Source of the DNA: Areca catechu
Taxonomy: Eukaryota; Streptophyta; Magnoliopsida; Arecales; Arecaceae
DNA: 64,000 nt
Direction: 5' to 3'
NCBI GenBank assembly: GCA_021397845.1
Contig: CM038043.1
Location: 124,023,013 to 124,087,012 of the forward strand
A model generated the notes under the pieces. It was not told the DNA's origin and made no database searches. It saw only the letters and a list, made by a program, of their open reading frames with translations. Below are positions 59,610 to 64,000 of the stretch, one piece after another. Position numbers and translations under genes: made by a program. Positions within the stretch are counted from its first letter, which is position 1. Every line of letters begins with the position of its first letter.

Positions 59610-60047
59610 GGCGTGGTCTAAGACCGGAGATTGACTCTCTCGATCGGCTGACCCGCTCCACTACCTCTTTCTTGTGGTTTGAAGGCTCCTCGATGGTAGG
59701 ATGTGGTCTGCGAATGCGATGGCCTTCCTTGAAAGGATCGCAAGCTACCACGGTATCCAGCGACTTGAGCTGCAGGGGTTCCTGGTTGCTACTGGGTTGC
59801 TAGGGACCGATGCTGATGATATAACTATCGCATAGCCACAGTCAGGGTCTGAACCTCTAGGTGAGTGCAGCAAACTGGGGGTCCACTAAAGGTGGTGGTG
59901 GCAGAGCAGGGAGCTCCCTCTCTAGGTTGTGCAGATCCCCGTGGGGAGGAGGATCCCCCATGCGGCTACGAAGGCTTCCAATGCGCGCGTCACCACCATG
60001 TCACCGGCGAAGCTATTCTAGTAATAGGGGACTGGCTTGACCCGGCT
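59610..60047 (-). pseudogene. TAT-3 gag 5' part and leader
   Basis: GC-rich sequence equivalent to 21700-22015 in TAT-1 and 30100-30420 in TAT-2. It lies between primer site and gag core. No continuous frame remains. Confidence 0.45.
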
Positions 60048-60066
60048 CCCCCTACCTGGCATACTA
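60048..60066 (-). other. TAT-3 primer-binding site region
   Basis: The element strand reads TAGTATGCCAGGTAGGGGG after a gat spacer. It is nearly identical to the TAT-1 site and has a changed TGG start. Confidence 0.5.
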
Positions 60067-60069
60067 ATC

Positions 60070-60536
60070 TATTGCTGCCTAGATCACCATGATTTGCAGC
60101 TCCTACATGGTATCAGTTGGTGGTTTTCCCGCCTGGCATCTTCGACAAGCTCTCGGTCCTACAAAAGAAGGGAGACCCAGGCCAGGGATCTCGATGGGGG
60201 AACATTGACGGTCAAGTTAGTGGGTGATCAAGGAGAGTAGATCCACCTCGGTGGATCCCAAGTGGTCTCCACTCTCAGAGAATTTAAGAGATCATGGAAA
60301 GAGAGTTGGGATAGAGAGGGAGAGCTTGGACAATGATGGCTGCTGTAACTGGGACTCTCTTGGGGAGTCCTTGTGTGTTCCTTGTGTGTTCTTCTGCCCT
60401 TAGAGCCTTGCTGGTTTCTTGTCCCTTCTTGCTTACCTTTGCTGGAGGTCCCTTTGAGTTTCTTATAGAAGTATCATACCTCTAGTGGGACGTAGAGCCC
60501 CGATTTGGTACCCTCTAGGAGCCCCCATCTGGATGA
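60070..60536 (-). repeat. TAT-3 5' LTR, cut by copia
   Basis: 467 bp matching 37601-38070. The sequence switches to TGTTGGGG at 60537, the end of an Angela-type LTR. Confidence 0.8.
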
Positions 60537-62955
60537 TGTTGGGGTTTCCGGTGCACCGCAGCGGAAGTGTAATTTCAAAAATGATGAAATTGGCACCAAA
60601 ATCCCTTAACCAAGATCTCCTTATTCAGAATTAAAACATACAATCTAACATTGTTAGAATTAGGGCACCAACCTTTTAACGCTAAGTCCAATTTTGATGT
60701 AGAATCAGAACTTGGTGTTGAATGCTTCTTTTGATATCACCAGGCATCCAAATGTTCACCCTCTAATGGTGATCCACAAGATGATTGATCAAGATGCAAG
60801 CTTCTTCAAAATTCCTTCACTTGAATTCTTATCCTAGAACTCAAGAGGACTATGGCTTTAAAACTGCAGGGTAGGGGCTCCTTACTTCCTTTCTTTCTTC
60901 TTCCTCTCCCTTTCTTAAGACCTTGTCCTAAGAATGAAACTCTTGTCTTGAAGGAGGAGATGGATTTAAGACACTAATGTCTTAAAGTAAAGGAAATAGT
61001 AACAGAGTAGGAGTTCCTTTCTTTTACCGATCAAGAGATTCTTCCTATCTCTTATTTTGGACTTGAGTTTCAACAGAGAAGAGAACTCTGTAAAAGGGAA
61101 ACTCTCTGTGTCCTAAACAAGCTAAGGAGGAATCAGTTTCCTGGAAAGAAAAGACAATAAATAAAATCTGTCGTTCATTAGTTTAAACTCCCGAGACCTC
61201 TGTTGTTTAAATAGATCACAGAGAGATGTCTTCTCAAAAGAACACAACTCTCCGTAAACCCCATTCCACTTTATCTCACGCCCCTTCCCTATTTCTCACG
61301 CCCTATCCTCCCATCTCACGGCCTTCCAGATTAAATCCCACGGCTTTTCTTAAAGGAAAAATCGCGGTATTTTAAAAGGAAGGAAGTCGCAACTTTTCAT
61401 CTCCGAAGAGATGTTATTTCGCGCGCCCGGGAAGAGTTAGTGCATTCCTTCTTTCTCAAAATCCCATCAGCCATTGGATTCTCATCCAAGGGGGGAGAGA
61501 TGGTGCGCTAATTGCTTAAGAAGGAGGCCGCCCCAAATAAAATCATTGGAGAAATATTTGGGGCGCGCTAAGAGTCCATGCGCCATGGACTCTTCCAAAT
61601 GGCGCGCCAAGAGTCCATAAGCGCATGGACTCTTGGCATTTGGCATGGAAAAATAAAGGGGGCGGGTGGGGAGGCTAGCCAAGCTACATGGCTAGCCAAT
61701 AGGGTTAGCCATATTCCTGTTTTCTCAATTAGGGTCAAATTAGGTCCAATTAGAACCCAATTTGAACCAATCCGGAACCCTAATTCGAATCCGATCCGAA
61801 TAGAAGCTAGGGTTTGCAACACCTGCTAGAGTGTTATCCTGCAAAGATGATTTAATTCCAAATTAAACTCTTGATCAATCCTCTTAAGTGTGTGACCCAT
61901 TGGGTTCCACATCTAGCCAGCAGTGGGTTCGAATACAAGTTGACCTAATTTGATTAGAACTCTTTCTAATCGATTTAGGTCAAACCGGGCTTACCCGATT
62001 CGATCAATTAGGATTCTTCCTAACATGTGATCTTTGAACTTGATCAACCCACAAGACAAGATTGATGTCTAGCAACATGTCATGTCTACCCGGAAGATAT
62101 GGAAATTCTGGTGAAATACCAAAATTACCCTTCAGTAGAGAGTTACCGTACAATTAAATCTTTCGATCAGCCTGCACCCAAAATATAACTATGGATATGG
62201 ATATATGTCAAATCCAATATTATATTTATTTCTAGCTCAATCTTATAATGATGATTCGATTATCTTGATATTAGAAACCATCTCTAATATCTTCACTTTG
62301 ATCAAAGATTCCCTAAATCATCATGCGATTGTTGACTAGCTGGATGCAATCTCCTCTTACTAAGAGTGATCGATTCCTTGTTGACCTACTCATTACCTTC
62401 ATATCCAATTCACCATTCCCAGTATCAATCCTGTGCATGTCTCAGTGTCATGATTAGGATTGAACCAAAGAATGGGTTCATGTACATAAGGTACTTATGG
62501 CAGTCTCAGGTCAAAAGATTACTTGTACCACTCCTACTATGAGAACCTTCTATTGACATGCAGCTAAGACTCCATTAGATGTTCTCAAGTTGGATCATAT
62601 TAGTGAACTCATTCTCCAATGAGCACCCACATCCCAGTATTAGTGTCATACACAAGTGACTGTGAGAGCAGTCACCCTTTCAGTATACCCGGGATGTGCT
62701 AGTCTTATCGGAAAAACCCTGATCCCCTACTCAGGGTTCCTTTGACTAGGAATACTTTAGATTAAGGTTTTAAGATTTTAGATCTCACTGGTATGATCTC
62801 ATCATAACCCTAAAATCATAGCCCTAATCTATGGGGTTCATCATATAATATAAACACAGCGTATGATGAAAAATAATGCCTTTATTTAGAAAATTGTCAA
62901 TTACAATGGTTTGGGAGATACAACATAGATTGGCTTGTAGGGCATATCCCTTTCA
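60537..62955 (-). repeat. Angela-like 3' LTR, 2.4 kb
   Basis: TGTTGGGGTTTCC at 60537 to CCCTTTCA at 62955 in plus orientation. The start lies beside a purine-rich aagtggaaga on the element strand. Two short perfect hairpins lie at 61570-61594 and 61609-61634. Frames at 61482-61829 are non-conserved. Confidence 0.82.
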
Positions 62956-62989
62956 ATCTTCCACTTGCACTAAAGCCAATCGCCTTTGA

Positions 62990-64000
62990 ATCTTAATCCC
63001 ATACATTCGAGGTGGCGATCAAAATCTCACTGTAGTAGAGCCTTAGTGAACGGGTCTGCTACATTGTTCTTTGTATCAACTCTATCTATGTAGACATCTT
63101 GTCTCTCTACTATTTCTCGGACGAGATGGAAGCGTCTCAGAATGTGCTTGGACTTATGATGAGCTCTTGGTTCCTTAGCTTGAGCAACAGCCCCAGTGTT
63201 GTCACAGTAAAGTGGCACTGGGTTTTCAATTTGAGGAACAACACCCAACTCTGTGATGAACTTCTTCATCCAGACTGCTTCCTTGGCGGCTTCACTAACA
63301 GCTATGTATTCTGCCTCTATGGTTGAGTCAGCTACAGTCTGCTGCTTGGTACTCTTCTAACTCACTACTCCATCATTTAGGATAAAAATATATCCCGAAA
63401 TGTATTTGCTATCATCAGGGTCTGATTGAAAACTAGAATCAGAATAAGCTTCTAGTTTAAGATCAGAACCACCATAAACCAGAAAAATATCCTTAGTCCT
63501 TCTTAGGTACTTAAGAATATTTTTAACTGCTTTCCAATGATCCTCTCCTGGATCAGCCTGAAACCTACTGACAATGCCTAAAGCATATGCCACATCAGGC
63601 CTGGTACATAACATGGCATACATTATGGACCCTATTGCCGAAGCATAGGGTATAGAATTCATTCTATTTCTTTCTTCAGGTGTCTTAGCAGACATCCTTT
63701 TAGAAAGATGTATGCCTTGACTCATAGGAAGATAACCTCTTTTACTTCCTTCCATGCTGAATCTTTTCAGCACTAAGTCAATGTACCTAGATTGGGATAA
63801 ACCTAGCATCCTCTTAGATCTATCTCTATAGATCTTAATACCTAGTATATAGGATGCTTCTCCCAAATCTTTCATGGAAAACTGGTTTGATAGACAAACC
63901 TTGACTGATTGCAACATTGGGATATCATTCCCAATGAGGAGTATGTCATCTACATACAGAACCAAGAAGACTATGGCACTCCCACTAGTCTTCTTATAAA
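62990..64000 (-). pseudogene. Copia reverse transcriptase and RNase H, one stop
   Basis: Minus strand: VLYVDDILLIGND at the right edge (63960) is the copia RT catalytic box. Then come LGIKIYRDRSKRMLGLSQ, YASAIGSIMYAMLCTRPD and VKNILKYLRRTKD. RNase H follows with LEAYSDSSFQSDPDD and YISGYIFILN. At 63357 an in-frame TAG stands where the family has Trp (GVVS-stop-KSTKQ). The same frame then continues through ADSTIEAEYIAVSEA, PVPLYCDNTGAVAQA and HHKSKHI to a stop near 63027. Apart from this one nonsense change the region in view is intact, making this the youngest-looking coding region here. Confidence 0.85.

Larger units (their letters stand above)
37601..60536 (-). mobile_element. TAT-3: multiply interrupted TAT element
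   Basis: The left LTR start (TGTTGCCACCTAGATC, 37601) matches the right LTR start (TATTGCTGCCTAGATC, 60070). The two copies align for the 467 bp available before a copia element cuts the right one. Minus-strand gag, protease and RT (55344-60047) and a plus-strand antisense ORF (from 49409, split) identify the same family as TAT-1 and TAT-2. It is interrupted by a chromovirus cluster, a Tekay-derived element and a solo LTR. RNase H and integrase are deleted at about 55345. The left target base pairs are atatt (37596-37600); the right TSD lies outside the window. Confidence 0.82.
60537..64000 (-). mobile_element. Angela/BARE-like Ty1/copia element, 3' part
   Basis: A minus-strand element running beyond the window. 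Right to left: reverse transcriptase, RNase H, purine-rich tract, then a 2.4-kb 3' LTR. On the element strand the LTR start (TGAAAGGGATATGCCC) resembles the LTR at 973. The base pairs next to its end are gatga (60532-60536); the matching TSD is outside the window. Confidence 0.85.

Noticed and set aside
22016..60066. Naming the tRNA primer of the TAT elements
   Set aside because: The TGGTGCTAGAGG-type site is clear in TAT-2 but I cannot match it to a tRNA without a search.
1..64000. CRISPR arrays, tRNA or rRNA genes, operons
   Set aside because: Direct repeats present are retrotransposon tandem repeats without regular spacers; no cloverleaf or rRNA sequence was recognised; gene structure is eukaryotic.

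Overview
The window looks like nuclear DNA of a flowering plant, most likely a repeat-rich monocot such as a palm. The signs are GT-AG introns, plant Ty3/gypsy and Ty1/copia retrotransposons with 5-bp target-site duplications (TSDs), MITE-like elements, and one plant receptor-like kinase gene. The species cannot be proved from sequence alone. Nearly all of the rest is nested, decayed LTR retrotransposons; no bacterial-type feature was seen.

Layout. 1-4102: a solo Angela/BARE-like copia LTR (973-3245, TSD GTTTG) sits inside an older LTR of the same kind. 4103-6545: unassigned sequence. 6551-23133: TAT-1, a TAT-lineage Ty3/gypsy element on the minus strand (TSD ATATT). It carries a plus-strand chromovirus (7738-12846), a Mutator-like MITE with a 9-bp TSD (13074-13408), and a plus-strand (antisense) ORF with its own TATA box. 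23139-23792: a short unassigned host island. 23798-31087: TAT-2, a related element lacking protease and reverse transcriptase. 31093-36770: the only convincing host gene, a minus-strand receptor-like kinase with six coding exons (288 codons), no recognisable last exon, and Asn at the catalytic-loop Asp position. 36939-37600: an AT-rich foldback element interrupted by the next insertion.

37601-60536: TAT-3. Its left LTR is cut by a chromovirus cluster (38797-49408) with an unusual LTR-internal-LTR-internal order. Its antisense ORF is split by a Tekay/Del-derived non-autonomous element (49484-54876, TSD GGATT). Its gag is split by a solo chromovirus LTR (58056-59604, TSD GAGGC). Its right LTR is cut by an Angela-type copia element (60537 to beyond 64000).

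How the parts relate. The three TAT elements share one plan: gag-pol on one strand, an extra spliced ORF on the opposite strand near the 3' LTR, and, where not deleted (TAT-1 and TAT-2), tandem repeats where the two units converge. In TAT-1 and TAT-2 a TATA box of the same form lies upstream of the antisense ORF. All copies carry stops, frameshifts or deletions, so none looks autonomous now. The most interesting biology here is this two-strand retrotransposon organisation, the exact nesting record given by the TSDs, and the atypical kinase. I did not find a wholly new system.
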